Positions 56,186 through 64,000 of a stretch of DNA of 64,000 nucleotides are shown here, piece by piece. The notes beneath the pieces were generated by a model. The model saw only the letters and a list, made by a program, of their open reading frames with translations, was not told where the DNA came from and did not search any database. The DNA is taken from assembly GCF_004103715.1 (NCBI RefSeq), contig NZ_CP035282.1, positions 124,001 through 188,000 of the forward strand. Direction: 5' to 3'. Within the stretch, counting starts at the first letter, position 1. Each line of letters begins with the position of its first letter. The DNA comes from Acidilutibacter cellobiosedens (GTDB lineage Bacteria > Bacillota > Clostridia > Tissierellales > Acidilutibacteraceae). Made by a program: the position numbers and the translations under genes.

Positions 56186-57772
56186 TCATAGTTTCCCTGA
56201 TTTTAATATGGAAATAAGAAGCCAAAAACCTGCTATGGCCGCTCCTAAATATCCGACAAGGCCGATTATGGGTATATTGTATATTTTAATTCCTATATCT
56301 GCATTGATGACAAGAGAACTGCTGACTACCAGGCTTGCTACTATTATAGCAAAGATCAATCTATTCACCATTCTGTTTAATTCCGATATACTGTTTTCCA
56401 TATTTTTAAATTCAAGATTAAGCTTCATTCTTCCGCCTAAGGCGTGATTTATAAGCAATAAAACTTTGGGAGATAGTTCTATATTGGATTTTAGGAAAGT
56501 ATATAAATATTTCAACATATTGGTTGAATTGATTTCCTTTAAATTTTCCTGTATGATATGGCTTGCCACATAAGGTTCGGCTATATCTATTAAATTCATA
56601 TCCTTATCCAACTTTGCTAAAAGTCCCTGTATTGTCATTAGGCTTTTAGCCAAAAGGGCTACATCCTTTGGCATAGCTATATTGTTTGATTTACATACTT
56701 TAAGGATTTCTTCCATTATTTGTGGGAGATCATATTCACCCATGGATTCGCCTATATATTTATCGTACATCATTTCTATATCGGAATGGAATTTGTTTAT
56801 ATCTACTGGTCCCCTTTTTATTCCAATCTTTAATACAGAATTGGCCATAGAATTAATATCTTCGCTAGCAGCACCTTTAAGGAATTCATTTAAGTGTTTC
56901 CTTAAATTTTTATTAAGTTCTCCCATAAGGCCAAAATCGATATACCCTATTTTTTTATTTGAAACTAAAATATTTCCCGGATGAGGATCGGCATGAAAAT
57001 ATCCATCTTCAAATATCTGTTTAAAATAATTATATGTGAGCTTTTCCGCAATATCTTTAAGGTCGTATCCCTCTTCTTCAAGCTTTTTTATATTGTCAAT
57101 TTTGATACCTTCTATATAATCCATTACGAGGACTTTATCTGTGGAATATTCCTTGTAGGCTTTAAGGGATGCCATATACTTTACATCCTTGTTGTTTTCG
57201 TTAAACCTATTTATGTTGTTGAGTTCACTCAGAAAATTCAGCTCTTTTTTTGCTGCATCGGACAACTCGTCTATTACTTCTTTTGCGTTTATTACTTCCC
57301 CTTGGGAAATTAAATTAATAAAAGGGGTAAGTTTATTAAGTATATGGATATCGGCCATAAGCTTTTCTTTAACATTAGGGCGTTGCACTTTAACTGCTAC
57401 GATATTTTCGGATTTGGTTCTTGCTAAATGGACTTGAGAAAGAGATGCACAAGCAAGAGGTTTTTTTTCAAAATAAGGGAACACTTGTGCTATAGGTTTT
57501 TGAAGTTCTTTTTCCACAATATCTTTTATAACATTAAAATCCTCGGATTTTACATTATCCTGAAGATTTTTTAATTCTTCTATATATTCTTTAGGCAGGA
57601 TATCAGGTCTTGTAGATAATATTTGACCGATTTTTACAAATGTAGGACCTAAGTCTTCCAAAGCACGGCGAAATTCCTTAGGATTCCTGATGTTATTTTT
57701 AAATCCATGCTTTAAAAATACAGATATAATTTCTTTTAGCCTATCTCTTGTATAATATTTATCCATGTTCAT
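56186..57772 (-). CDS. ubiB: UbiB/ABC1-family atypical kinase
   Basis: 528 residues. It has the family's KxGQ motif in LGPTFVKIGQILSTRPD, the ATP lysine in AVKVQRPN, HADPHPGNIL as catalytic loop and DFGLMGEL in place of DFG, plus two C-terminal membrane spans (about 470-525). UbiB proteins are ATPases that help extract or handle polyprenyl lipids such as ubiquinone precursors; an anaerobe of this kind is not expected to make ubiquinone, so the lipid is probably another one. It is third in a yaaR-phasin-ubiB unit. The start codon directly follows a terminator-like hairpin. Confidence 0.93.
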   Translation of the reverse strand: MNMDKYYTRDRLKEIISVFLKHGFKNNIRNPKEFRRALEDLGPTFVKIGQILSTRPDILPKEYIEELKNLQDNVKSEDFNVIKDIVEKELQKPIAQVFPYFEKKPLACASLSQVHLARTKSENIVAVKVQRPNVKEKLMADIHILNKLTPFINLISQGEVINAKEVIDELSDAAKKELNFLSELNNINRFNENNKDVKYMASLKAYKEYSTDKVLVMDYIEGIKIDNIKKLEEEGYDLKDIAEKLTYNYFKQIFEDGYFHADPHPGNILVSNKKIGYIDFGLMGELNKNLRKHLNEFLKGAASEDINSMANSVLKIGIKRGPVDINKFHSDIEMMYDKYIGESMGEYDLPQIMEEILKVCKSNNIAMPKDVALLAKSLMTIQGLLAKLDKDMNLIDIAEPYVASHIIQENLKEINSTNMLKYLYTFLKSNIELSPKVLLLINHALGGRMKLNLEFKNMENSISELNRMVNRLIFAIIVASLVVSSSLVINADIGIKIYNIPIIGLVGYLGAAIAGFWLLISILKSGKL

Positions 57773-57804
57773 AAAAAATACCCTGATTCTTCAAGGTATT
57801 TTTT
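57773..57804 (-). promoter_or_regulatory. Terminator-shaped hairpin holding the ubiB ribosome binding site
   Basis: Minus strand AAAAAATACC pairs with GGTATTTTTT (57795-57804 with 57773-57782), plus three inner pairs and a 4-nt loop. It ends in T6 directly against the ubiB ATG. The only Shine-Dalgarno-like AGGG, 8 nt before the ATG, lies in the second arm. Confidence 0.6.
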
Positions 57805-57814
57805 AACCTCCCAA

Positions 57815-58117
57815 TTAATTATTTTTTTCAATATTATCTATTCTCTGTTTTAATTCTTCAATATCCTGTTTTGTGGGAAGGTTCAATTCCGATAAAGCTG
57901 ATTTTAATGTTTCTTTATCAATATTTTTGTTGAAATTATCTTTTTTGTATGTGTCTACTGTTTTTTTAAGTTCTTCGTTTAATTCTTTTCCCTGAGTAAT
58001 TGTAAGCTCTCCCTTTTTTACAAGGTTTTCAATCATTTCCGTTCCCTTTTCATAACTTACAGCTATACTCCCTATTCCCGCAAGAAGCAAATTTTTTAAG
58101 CTTATTTCCACTTTCAA
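57815..58117 (-). CDS. Phasin-family-like coiled-coil protein
   Basis: 100-residue protein: an N-terminal hydrophobic helix (about 5-22), an acidic/basic middle region (EKGTEMIENLVKKGELT), and a C-terminal coiled coil (QDIEELKQRIDNIEKNN). This is the pattern of the polyhydroxyalkanoate-regulator/phasin-type proteins often found beside UbiB kinases. It may sit on membrane or lipid surfaces. Between yaaR and ubiB, same strand. Confidence 0.75.
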   Translation of the reverse strand: MKVEISLKNLLLAGIGSIAVSYEKGTEMIENLVKKGELTITQGKELNEELKKTVDTYKKDNFNKNIDKETLKSALSELNLPTKQDIEELKQRIDNIEKNN

Positions 58118-58136
58118 TCCCTCCTAATTTAATATT

Positions 58137-58580
58137 TTATGTTAATATATCCAGAAGCAATCCTTTTATGTCGTTTAATCTTTTTAGTATTTTTAATCGG
58201 TTGTTTTCAACATCCAGGAAATCTTTAGTTAATTCGTCGAGTTCATTATCTACCATCTTCACTAAAGAATATACCCTATGCCTCCCTCTTCTATCCAAAG
58301 AATTTTCTTTAAAGAATACATGAGAGTTATTGACGGTAAGATGAAGAAATTTTTTAACAAGTTTTTTATATTCAACCAGATCTTCAATAAATAATTTATT
58401 TTGAAGTTTTGAGGATTCTTTTTCAATTTGAGTAAAAATTACCTTCAGCTCTTCCCTTATCTGTTCTTGCTGAATGTTATCCAATTTTTCTCTGAATTCT
58501 ACGTTTATATCATCCTTTTTATTCACCTGTACTTTTTCGATCTGTTCCAAATGTTTTGTTCCCACTTTTTCGATCTGCAC
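58137..58580 (-). CDS. YaaR family protein (DUF327)
   Basis: 147-residue helical protein of the YaaR/DUF327 family, which occurs in flagellated Bacillota; its function is not established. Typical blocks are LIEDLVEYKKLVKKFLHL-like (here FIEDLVEYKKLVKKFLHLTV) and DRRGRHRVYSLVKMVDNEL. Translation starts at GTG 58580 after GAGGAG. It is divergent from the flagellar cluster, which supports a link with motility. Confidence 0.8.
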   Translation of the reverse strand: MQIEKVGTKHLEQIEKVQVNKKDDINVEFREKLDNIQQEQIREELKVIFTQIEKESSKLQNKLFIEDLVEYKKLVKKFLHLTVNNSHVFFKENSLDRRGRHRVYSLVKMVDNELDELTKDFLDVENNRLKILKRLNDIKGLLLDILT

Positions 58581-58713
58581 TAAGGAATCACTCCTCTCTC
58601 TTCTATCTTATATTATACATTATCGTCAAATAATATGGAATGAAATAGTTGGATATAAAGAATATTTTAATATTGTCGATAAAAATCTTAGAAAAGTGTA
58701 AAGGATGAAAAAC

Positions 58714-61125
58714 ATGGATCCCATAAAGGTAGAAACAAAAGAAAATGTGCTCAATGCTTATAGTGTGAGGCCTACTCTTCCTTACGATGTAGAAGGAGTG
58801 ATATGCTCCAAAGAAGGCAAAAATGTGGAATTAAAGGCTAAGGTAGAGAATAAGAACGTATATTATTCTCTTAAATTAAAGGAAGAGATACCGGAGGATA
58901 TAGGAGATTCGGCCTATATTAAAAAAGAAAATATTTTGTCTTGCAAGATGAAGGTAGTGGACCAAGAATATGAGGAAAAACAAGTAAATAAGATTGAGCA
59001 GATGATGGATGAACTGGGAATAGAAAAGGAAGAAGAGACAACGGAGGCTTTCAAGTCCCTTTATGACGAAGGTATTCCTCTGACAGAGGATAATATCAGT
59101 TCCATCCTTCATTCGAAAAAATGTTTGGAAGATGTAATAGAAAAAATAGATTATTCCACGGCCATTAAATTGATGAAAAAGGGAATAGATATAGAAAAAG
59201 ATCCCTTATCAAAAATTGTCGAAGCATTAAAGGATATCCAAGGACAAGAAAAAATATCATTGAAGGATATAATTTTTAAAAAGAGAAGTATTGATTTAAA
59301 AGATGCGGAGGAAATAGCGGTAAAGATATATGGACGTACTATGGGTAAAGATATATATGACAGCATTATTGCTCTCTATAAAGAGGGAATGGATATAACG
59401 AAAGAAAATATTGAAAATGTCAGAGAAGTCGTATATAAATTGTATGATTTAAAGGATATAGAAAATAAGGTATTAATATCTACCATGTCCGATGATATTT
59501 CGGTAAATATAAATAATCTATATAAATTGAAACATTCCTATTCCCAAAATGAGATGAAATTTAATTTTGGTTCTGAACGATATGAAGAATTTACGATAAC
59601 AAAAGAAGTAGATGCAGAAGAAATCTATAATATGATCAACAAGTTGAATATTGACAATACAGAAGAAAATGTCCTCATTATAAGAGATTTTATTCTTTCG
59701 GATGTAGATGTGAAAATAGAAAATATTGATAAGATGAAGGAAATGAAAGAAAACCTGTCCCAATTGATACAAAACTTTAATGAGGAAAGTGCTGCAAAGG
59801 TTATAAACCAAGGAATAGATCCCCTGACAGAAGATATTAAATCCCTTCTTGCCATAATCAGAAAAGAACCGGAAGGAAAAGCTGATAAATCAGAGGTACA
59901 AGAAGTAATAAGTAAGATAAACGAGTTAAAAGAAATAGATGATAAAGATTTGGTATTGCTTCTTAAAAAAGGAGAAGACTTTAATATTGATAAATTAAAG
60001 AGCATTTCTTCGGAGAAAAATAATAATATCAGTGGTGATAATAGAAAAGTAATAGATAAGGTTTCTAATCTGGTTAAAATATTTAATGAAGTGGGGGATT
60101 TGGATAAAGATGTAGTTTCCTTGGCAGTAAAAAGATTTTCTCAAATATCTCTTTATCATTTAATGGAAAGTAAGAAGGAATTGGAAATTGACGGGAATAC
60201 AATATCCTCTGTGGGAGAGGTTTCAGATGATAGTATAAATATGATAAGAGCAGAATATTTCAAAGTTAAAAATTCTTTAACTTTGAATATGGTAAAAGAA
60301 TCTGTAAAGGAAGGAATGGATATAGAATTGCTTCCTCTGTACGAAGTAAATGACTATATCGAAAAAAAATCTTTTAAAAATCAAAAAGCGGAAAGGTTTA
60401 TAGACAGCATTAAAAATTTAAAAGGAAAAGAATTCGGACTTTTATCATCATCGATGAAAAACGGGTTGGATTTATCTTTAAAAGAATTGAATGATTTAAA
60501 TGGATTTAATTCTAATAAAATAGGATTCGGAAGTTTAACAGAAAAGCTTTTAAAGGAGACAAGTTATGGGAATGAAGGAATAGAAAAAGCTGTGGGAGAA
60601 TTTCAGAAAAAAAGTAAAGATCTTTCCGATAATATTAAAGAAGGTAATGAAGAAATTAAAGAAAAATATAAAGACCTGATGAAAGCCTTTCAGGAATTGG
60701 AAAGTTCTTTGGAAGAAAAAAAGGATGAGAACCAATTATATGATGAGATAAAGGAGTTAAAGAGGAATCAAAGATTCATTTCAAAGGAAGATTTGATGAT
60801 TCAATTTCCCATAGCTTTGGGAGATGATTTTGAAAATCTTCAATTGATAATTTTAGACGGAGAAAAAGGAATAGATAAAGATAAAATGACTTTTCTTCTA
60901 AATATCAATACACCGAATATGGGAGATGTGAAATTTAAATTAAGAACTCAAGGTAAAAATATATTCGGCGAGATCGATGGAGAAGGGGCAGATTTAATAA
61001 TAGAAAAGTCTCAAATCTTAAAAGAAAAATTAGAAAGTATCGGATACAATCTAAAAGGTTTGTCAAAGAAGGGGAAAGAGAAGAATGTAAATTATTCTTT
61101 TAAATTAATTGATAGGAAGATATAA
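58714..61125 (+). CDS. Large repeat-bearing protein with FliK-like C-terminal domain
   Basis: 803-residue, acidic and lysine-rich, largely helical protein. At least seven times a motif of the form L-x3-G-[IML]-[DP]-[IL]-x-x-[ED]-[NL]-[IL] recurs (for example EGMDITKENIENV, NQGIDPLTEDIKSL, NGLDLSLKEL). The last 110 residues (from about FPIALGDDFENLQLIIL) have the strand pattern of the hook-length-control FliK/YlqG C-terminal domain (FLLNINTPNMGDVKFKLRTQG). It is followed by a small protein, flagellin and FliS, which supports a flagellar role. ATG 58714 fits AAAGG better than ATG 58705. The hook-length role is an inference. Confidence 0.6.
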   Translation: MDPIKVETKENVLNAYSVRPTLPYDVEGVICSKEGKNVELKAKVENKNVYYSLKLKEEIPEDIGDSAYIKKENILSCKMKVVDQEYEEKQVNKIEQMMDELGIEKEEETTEAFKSLYDEGIPLTEDNISSILHSKKCLEDVIEKIDYSTAIKLMKKGIDIEKDPLSKIVEALKDIQGQEKISLKDIIFKKRSIDLKDAEEIAVKIYGRTMGKDIYDSIIALYKEGMDITKENIENVREVVYKLYDLKDIENKVLISTMSDDISVNINNLYKLKHSYSQNEMKFNFGSERYEEFTITKEVDAEEIYNMINKLNIDNTEENVLIIRDFILSDVDVKIENIDKMKEMKENLSQLIQNFNEESAAKVINQGIDPLTEDIKSLLAIIRKEPEGKADKSEVQEVISKINELKEIDDKDLVLLLKKGEDFNIDKLKSISSEKNNNISGDNRKVIDKVSNLVKIFNEVGDLDKDVVSLAVKRFSQISLYHLMESKKELEIDGNTISSVGEVSDDSINMIRAEYFKVKNSLTLNMVKESVKEGMDIELLPLYEVNDYIEKKSFKNQKAERFIDSIKNLKGKEFGLLSSSMKNGLDLSLKELNDLNGFNSNKIGFGSLTEKLLKETSYGNEGIEKAVGEFQKKSKDLSDNIKEGNEEIKEKYKDLMKAFQELESSLEEKKDENQLYDEIKELKRNQRFISKEDLMIQFPIALGDDFENLQLIILDGEKGIDKDKMTFLLNINTPNMGDVKFKLRTQGKNIFGEIDGEGADLIIEKSQILKEKLESIGYNLKGLSKKGKEKNVNYSFKLIDRKI

Positions 61126-61127
61126 AG

Positions 61128-61328
61128 GTGAAATTAAGAATAGTACAAAAAAAGCAAATAAAAAGGGCTTATGAGAAAAAGAAGATCGGCGGAGAAATAA
61201 TTTCCCGAGAAGACAGAAAAAAGGACGTAATAGACAAAGTACCGGATGAGATGTTTTTAATATTGAAAGAGACTTTATCTTTTGTAGAAAAAATTAACGT
61301 TGAGGAGGAGAACAATGAGAATAAATAA
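61128..61328 (+). CDS. Small protein between the FliK-like gene and flagellin, FlhB-C-like ending
   Basis: 66-residue, strongly basic N-terminal half and acidic C-terminal half. The segment DKVPDEMFLILKETLSFVEKIN loosely recalls the end of the FlhB cytoplasmic domain (IPEELYxAVAEILAxVYxL), and in Bacillus a FlhB-C homologue (ylqH) follows the FliK-like ylqG; the rest shows no match and there is no NPTH cleavage motif. Start GTG 61128, 2 nt after the upstream stop; its end overlaps the flagellin start by 14 nt. Confidence 0.45.
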   Translation: MKLRIVQKKQIKRAYEKKKIGGEIISREDRKKDVIDKVPDEMFLILKETLSFVEKINVEEENNENK

Positions 61329-62220
61329 TAATATTCCGGCATTAAATACTCATAGAATACTAAACATCAATACTGAGGCTATGCAAAAAACTTTAGAGAA
61401 GCTTTCTTCAGGCAAGAGAATAAACAGAGCATCTGACGATGCAGCGGGGCTTGCCATCTCTCAGAAGATGAAAGCTCAGATAAATGGGCTTAAACAGGCT
61501 TCCAGAAATTCTTTAGACGGGATATCCCTTATTCAAACAGCAGAAGGAGCCTTAAATGAAGTTCATTCCATGCTTCAAAGGATGAGAGAGCTTTGTGTTC
61601 AGGGAGCAAACGGAGTGTATAAGGATGAAGATTTAGGAGCAGTAGCAGATGAAATTAAAGAATTAACGGAACAAATAAATAAGATTGCAACGGATACGGA
61701 ATTTAACGGCATTCCCATTCTTAAGGGAGATCTTGGAGTAAGCAAAAGTGAAAGTCAGACCTTAAGGCTTCAGATAGGAGCGGATGAAGGGCAATTTATA
61801 GAACTTGAAATGAAGGATATGAATGTAACAGTTACTGACTCAAACGGAAGCGGATTAAATATTGTAGGTAACAATATGCTGATTTCAGGTATCAACAGCA
61901 GCGGAAAATGTACAGTAAGCGAAGCACTTACGTCTCCCATATTTGAAAAGTGCATAACATTTTATAATGATGCTGTTAATAAGGTTGCTCATATGCGTTC
62001 TAAGCTCGGAGCTTATCAAAATCGTCTTGAGCATACAATAAAAAATACGGATAATGCTGTGGAGAATTTGACATCATCTATGTCCAGAATAGAGGATGTG
62101 GATATGGCATCCGAGATGTCCGAATATACGAAACTGAATATACTGCAGCAGGCAGGAACGGCAATGCTTGCTCAGGCAAACGAGCTTCCCCAGACTGTAT
62201 TGCAGCTCTTAAGACAGTAG
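61315..62220 (+). CDS. hag: Flagellin
   Basis: Filament protein of 301 residues, a short flagellin with little or no variable domain. N-terminal D0/D1 contains LEKLSSGKRINRASDDAAGL and the TLR5-site-like LQRMRELCVQGANG; C-terminal D1/D0 contains RLEHTIKNTDNAVENLTSS and ends with PQTVLQLLRQ. GAGGAGGAG precedes ATG 61315; the five-codon upstream extension overlaps that box. The variable centre (about 145-200) is only some 50 residues. Confidence 0.96.
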   Translation: MRINNNIPALNTHRILNINTEAMQKTLEKLSSGKRINRASDDAAGLAISQKMKAQINGLKQASRNSLDGISLIQTAEGALNEVHSMLQRMRELCVQGANGVYKDEDLGAVADEIKELTEQINKIATDTEFNGIPILKGDLGVSKSESQTLRLQIGADEGQFIELEMKDMNVTVTDSNGSGLNIVGNNMLISGINSSGKCTVSEALTSPIFEKCITFYNDAVNKVAHMRSKLGAYQNRLEHTIKNTDNAVENLTSSMSRIEDVDMASEMSEYTKLNILQQAGTAMLAQANELPQTVLQLLRQ

Positions 62221-62233
62221 GAGATGATATTAA

Positions 62234-62674
62234 TTGCTTAACAGATCAGAGGTGGAGAGGAGAATAGGCAGTACAAATTCTGCAGGACTTATTGCCATTC
62301 TTTATGAAGCCCTTATAGATAATTTCAATGACAGTATTAAGGCAATAGAGAATAATGACAGGGAAACTTTGAACTTCATAAATAATAATTCAAGGGATAT
62401 ATTAGCAGAACTTATATCCGTTTTAAAAGGGGATTCCGAGATAGCTCGTAATCTAAGGGAAATATATATCTATTTAAACAAACTTATAACAAAGGCTGAA
62501 AATTTCAGAAATCCGGACTTATATGAATCCGCTGCAAAGATAGTCAGACCCCTTTATGATGGGTTTATGCAGCTTGAAGAATCCGAGGACCCGAAGGTTG
62601 TTGCGGGATTAACCTATGGAAAGAATTTTGTTTCGGAATATAACTATAAAGAAGGTAAAACTTTTAAGGGATAA
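62234..62674 (+). CDS. fliS: Flagellin export chaperone FliS
   Basis: 146-residue helical-bundle protein that binds the flagellin C terminus and prevents early polymerisation. The pattern AGLIAILYEALIDNFNDSI followed by a loop and LREIYIYLNKLITKAE is typical. Start TTG 62234 after AGGAGATGAT, 13 nt after the flagellin stop. The usual partner fliD is not seen after it. Confidence 0.85.
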   Translation: MLNRSEVERRIGSTNSAGLIAILYEALIDNFNDSIKAIENNDRETLNFINNNSRDILAELISVLKGDSEIARNLREIYIYLNKLITKAENFRNPDLYESAAKIVRPLYDGFMQLEESEDPKVVAGLTYGKNFVSEYNYKEGKTFKG

Positions 62675-62691
62675 AAGATTATTTTGCATAA

Positions 62692-62732
62692 TAAAAACCT
62701 TTAACATTAAGAATAATGCTAAAGGTTTTTTT
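62692..62732. terminator. Bidirectional terminator between fliS and the SRP RNA gene
   Basis: Arms AAAAACCTTTA and TAAAGGTTTTT with inner CATTA/TAATG pairs; T7 on the plus strand and T5 on the minus strand. It serves the convergent flagellar and SRP RNA transcripts. Confidence 0.85.
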
Positions 62733-62737
62733 ATGTA

Positions 62738-63004
62738 GCCGTACACCCGGCTTTGACTTATTACCTTAGGTGTTACTTAGGTAGTTAACTCACATTAGGT
62801 TTTCCTACGGCACATGAAAGTGTCTATTTACCGCTGCTTCCTTCCGGACCTGACGGGGTTCATAAATTTTCATTGCGCAGGGCCCAATAATCATTGCCAC
62901 TTATCTAAGGCGAACCCTACTGCAAAAAAGCCGAGGCCGGGAATTCAATCCTGCTATAGCGGATTGCAGGTACAGGACACCGCTAATTTCCCATCTAGTA
63001 CGGC
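62738..63004 (-). ncRNA. ffs: Signal recognition particle RNA, large form with Alu domain
   Basis: RNA part of the SRP that targets membrane proteins. The S-domain tip reads, on the minus strand, GTCAGGTCCGGAAGGAAGCA with its partner strand, the Ffh-binding site. The 5' end has the GCCGTACTAG...GGTGTCCTGTA Alu-domain features of Bacillus scRNA, and GCCGTAC pairs with GTACGGC at the 3' end. About 267 nt between these ends; the exact termini are estimated from that pairing. Confidence 0.9.
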
Positions 63005-63015
63005 AAAGGTTAAAA

Positions 63016-63107
63016 TGGCGGAGAGGGCGGGATTCGAACCCGCGAGACGATATACTCGTCTACCCGCTTTCCAGGCGAGCGCCTTCAACCAACTCAACCA
63101 CCTCTCC
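63016..63107 (-). tRNA. tRNA-Ser, anticodon GGA
   Basis: 92-nt class II tRNA with CCA encoded. Acceptor GGAGAGG pairs with CCTCTCC, the anticodon loop is CTGGAAA, the long variable arm is TAGACGAG-TATAT-CGTCT-like, and the T arm CGGG-TTCGAAT-CCCG. The gene precedes the SRP RNA, an arrangement also known in Bacillus. Confidence 0.95.
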
Positions 63108-63165
63108 GTGCGTTGCTCTACATATTATTATATATTGATATATGACTTATCAACTACAGAAATAT

Positions 63166-63194
63166 ATTATACATGAGAAATTTTTATATGTCAA
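63166..63194 (-). promoter_or_regulatory. Consensus promoter of tRNA-Ser (and SRP RNA)
   Basis: Minus strand TTGACA (63194-63189), 17-nt spacer, TATAAT (63171-63166): a perfect sigma-A promoter, about 59 nt before the tRNA. Confidence 0.85.
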
Positions 63195-63326
63195 CAGATA
63201 TAAAAATTCATGATAGTGTCAATAGATTTGTTTTAACAAAATATCAAAAACTTAACGTCCTTCATTTTCTTATTATACCATTTCCATCTTAATTATTTAA
63301 GTAAATGCTGTTTAGATTATTTAGCT

Positions 63327-63756
63327 CTATATCCTTATTATTGACCTTAATTCTTTGTATAATCCTATCTTTTTACCCATCTCAACAGTCATCAACCTCT
63401 TGTTGTATGAATACTTATATTCGTTTATCGTATTTCTTAATTCTTTTATTAATTCATCTTGTTTGTTCTCTTTATCTTATTTTTTGGGCCATTATAATGT
63501 CATATACTTTGCCCCATTTCCCTTATATATTAACAATTTAGACAGATGGTAAACTTTTGCTTCGTTAGCCACGGCTATCCTGCAGGTCATCATTTCCCAT
63601 TTTACAATAATTTTTTATCCGTATGTAAACTTGCTTATAAAAAACCTAATATTTTAAAGTTATCTTACTATAATTTTTACTATTTGAAATACAATTTTTC
63701 TAAATCTGAGTGTACTCATCTAGTGTAGTCTGTCTTTCCTTTTTGTGATGTTTCAT
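63327..63756 (-). pseudogene. Decayed coding region in the right-hand gap
   Basis: The stretch 63195-64000 has no intact gene. On the minus strand three short open frames follow one another in different phases: 18 codons from ATG 63756 (KKERQTTLDEYTQ inside), about 42 codons near 63600-63490 (RIAVANEAKVYHLSKLL inside) and about 50 codons ending at 63327 (YNKRLMTVEMGKKIGLYKEL inside). They read like parts of a degraded protein, perhaps of a mobile element, but I recognise no family. From 63760 to 64000 I see nothing. Confidence 0.25.
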
Positions 63757-64000
63757 TCTTGTTATTTTCCTAAAAGCATCATATTTATTATACACCTTTA
63801 TTCATTTCTGAAGAGTATAATGACTATAAATATAATATTCGCCACAAATATCTTGGTGGCTTCCTTAAATTTGTTTAAAATATTAATGCTATTAGTTTTT
63901 AGCCGATATTTATGATGATATTGTTTCCAAAAGAAGATAGATGTTGAAAATGTTGGAAAATTACGAATTTATTTTGTTGAATATATTTTAAATAGATAAT

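Noticed and set aside
62814-63176. 120-codon plus-strand frame
   Set aside because: It lies across the SRP RNA and tRNA-Ser genes on the other strand; the frame is a by-product of these RNAs.
63305-63541. 78-codon plus-strand hydrophobic frame in the right-hand gap
   Set aside because: Composition (Leu, Ser, Ile, Tyr runs) is what AT-rich antisense DNA gives; no ribosome binding site and a second frame overlaps it.
1-64000. CRISPR arrays, complete insertion sequences, prophage
   Set aside because: No regularly spaced direct repeats, no intact transposase or integrase frame and no phage structural genes were seen anywhere in the window.

Overview
The window is AT-rich DNA from an endospore-forming, flagellated, Gram-positive anaerobe of the Bacillota. 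A Clostridia or Tissierellia-like lineage is the best guess. The reasons are a GerA-type spore germinant receptor operon, a bacterial V-type ATPase operon, indolepyruvate:ferredoxin oxidoreductase (iorAB), Feo iron uptake, CtsR-type heat-shock operators, an SRP RNA with an Alu domain, and strong GGAGG-type ribosome binding sites. The genus is an inference.

Layout. 1-5.6 kb, minus strand: a sugar or polyol PTS operon (PRD regulator with EIIB and EIIA domains, class II aldolase, zinc polyol dehydrogenase, EIIB, EIIC) that runs off the left edge. 5.7-12.1 kb, plus: a four-gene germinant receptor operon (A, C, B and a small D-type subunit) followed by a large-subunit catalase. 12.1-18 kb: a two-component system with its MacB/FtsX-type ABC exporter, between two look-alike terminators, then a GNAT enzyme. 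From 5.7 to 18 kb arginine is often encoded by CGN codons, whereas the rest of the window uses AGA/AGG almost exclusively, so this stretch may be acquired DNA. 18-23.7 kb: a second GNAT protein, an ABC-class ATPase of unknown role, DUF1361, uppP and an alpha/beta hydrolase. 24-26.9 kb: cobTUSC for the last steps of cobalamin assembly. 27-28.7 kb: gltX followed by tRNA-Gln(CUG) and tRNA-Glu(CUC). 28.9-32.5 kb: DUF1622, CtsR-controlled hsp20, iorAB. 32.6-41.2 kb: a nine-gene V-type ATPase operon. 41.3-44.4 kb: an orphan MoxR ATPase, nicotinate phosphoribosyltransferase, a DtxR-type regulator. 44.5-47.9 kb, minus: a feo iron operon (DUF2325, two FeoA, FeoB, a Cys-rich micro-protein) with a Fur-box-like site and two DtxR-like palindromes. 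48-52.4 kb: a secreted protein, a TSCPD protein, and copA-copZ-csoR with a palindromic operator. 52.4-58.6 kb, minus: clpB and a dnaJ-like gene under a CtsR operator, then yaaR, a phasin-like gene and ubiB. 58.7-62.7 kb: a flagellar cluster (large repeat-bearing FliK-like protein, small protein, flagellin, FliS). 62.7-63.2 kb, minus: SRP RNA and tRNA-Ser(GGA). 63.2-64 kb: no intact gene, with decayed coding pieces.

Regulatory signals are unusually readable. Identical 17-nt CtsR sites precede hsp20 and dnaJ-clpB. The feo operon carries two kinds of candidate iron operator. The copper operon has a perfect palindrome just downstream of its -10 box. A terminator-shaped hairpin ends on the ubiB start codon and contains its ribosome binding site. 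No CRISPR array, intact insertion sequence or prophage was seen. I did not find a clearly new multi-gene system. The best leads are the feo operon with DUF2325 and its two operator types, the repeat-bearing FliK-like protein, the ABC-class ATPase, and the ubiB leader hairpin.
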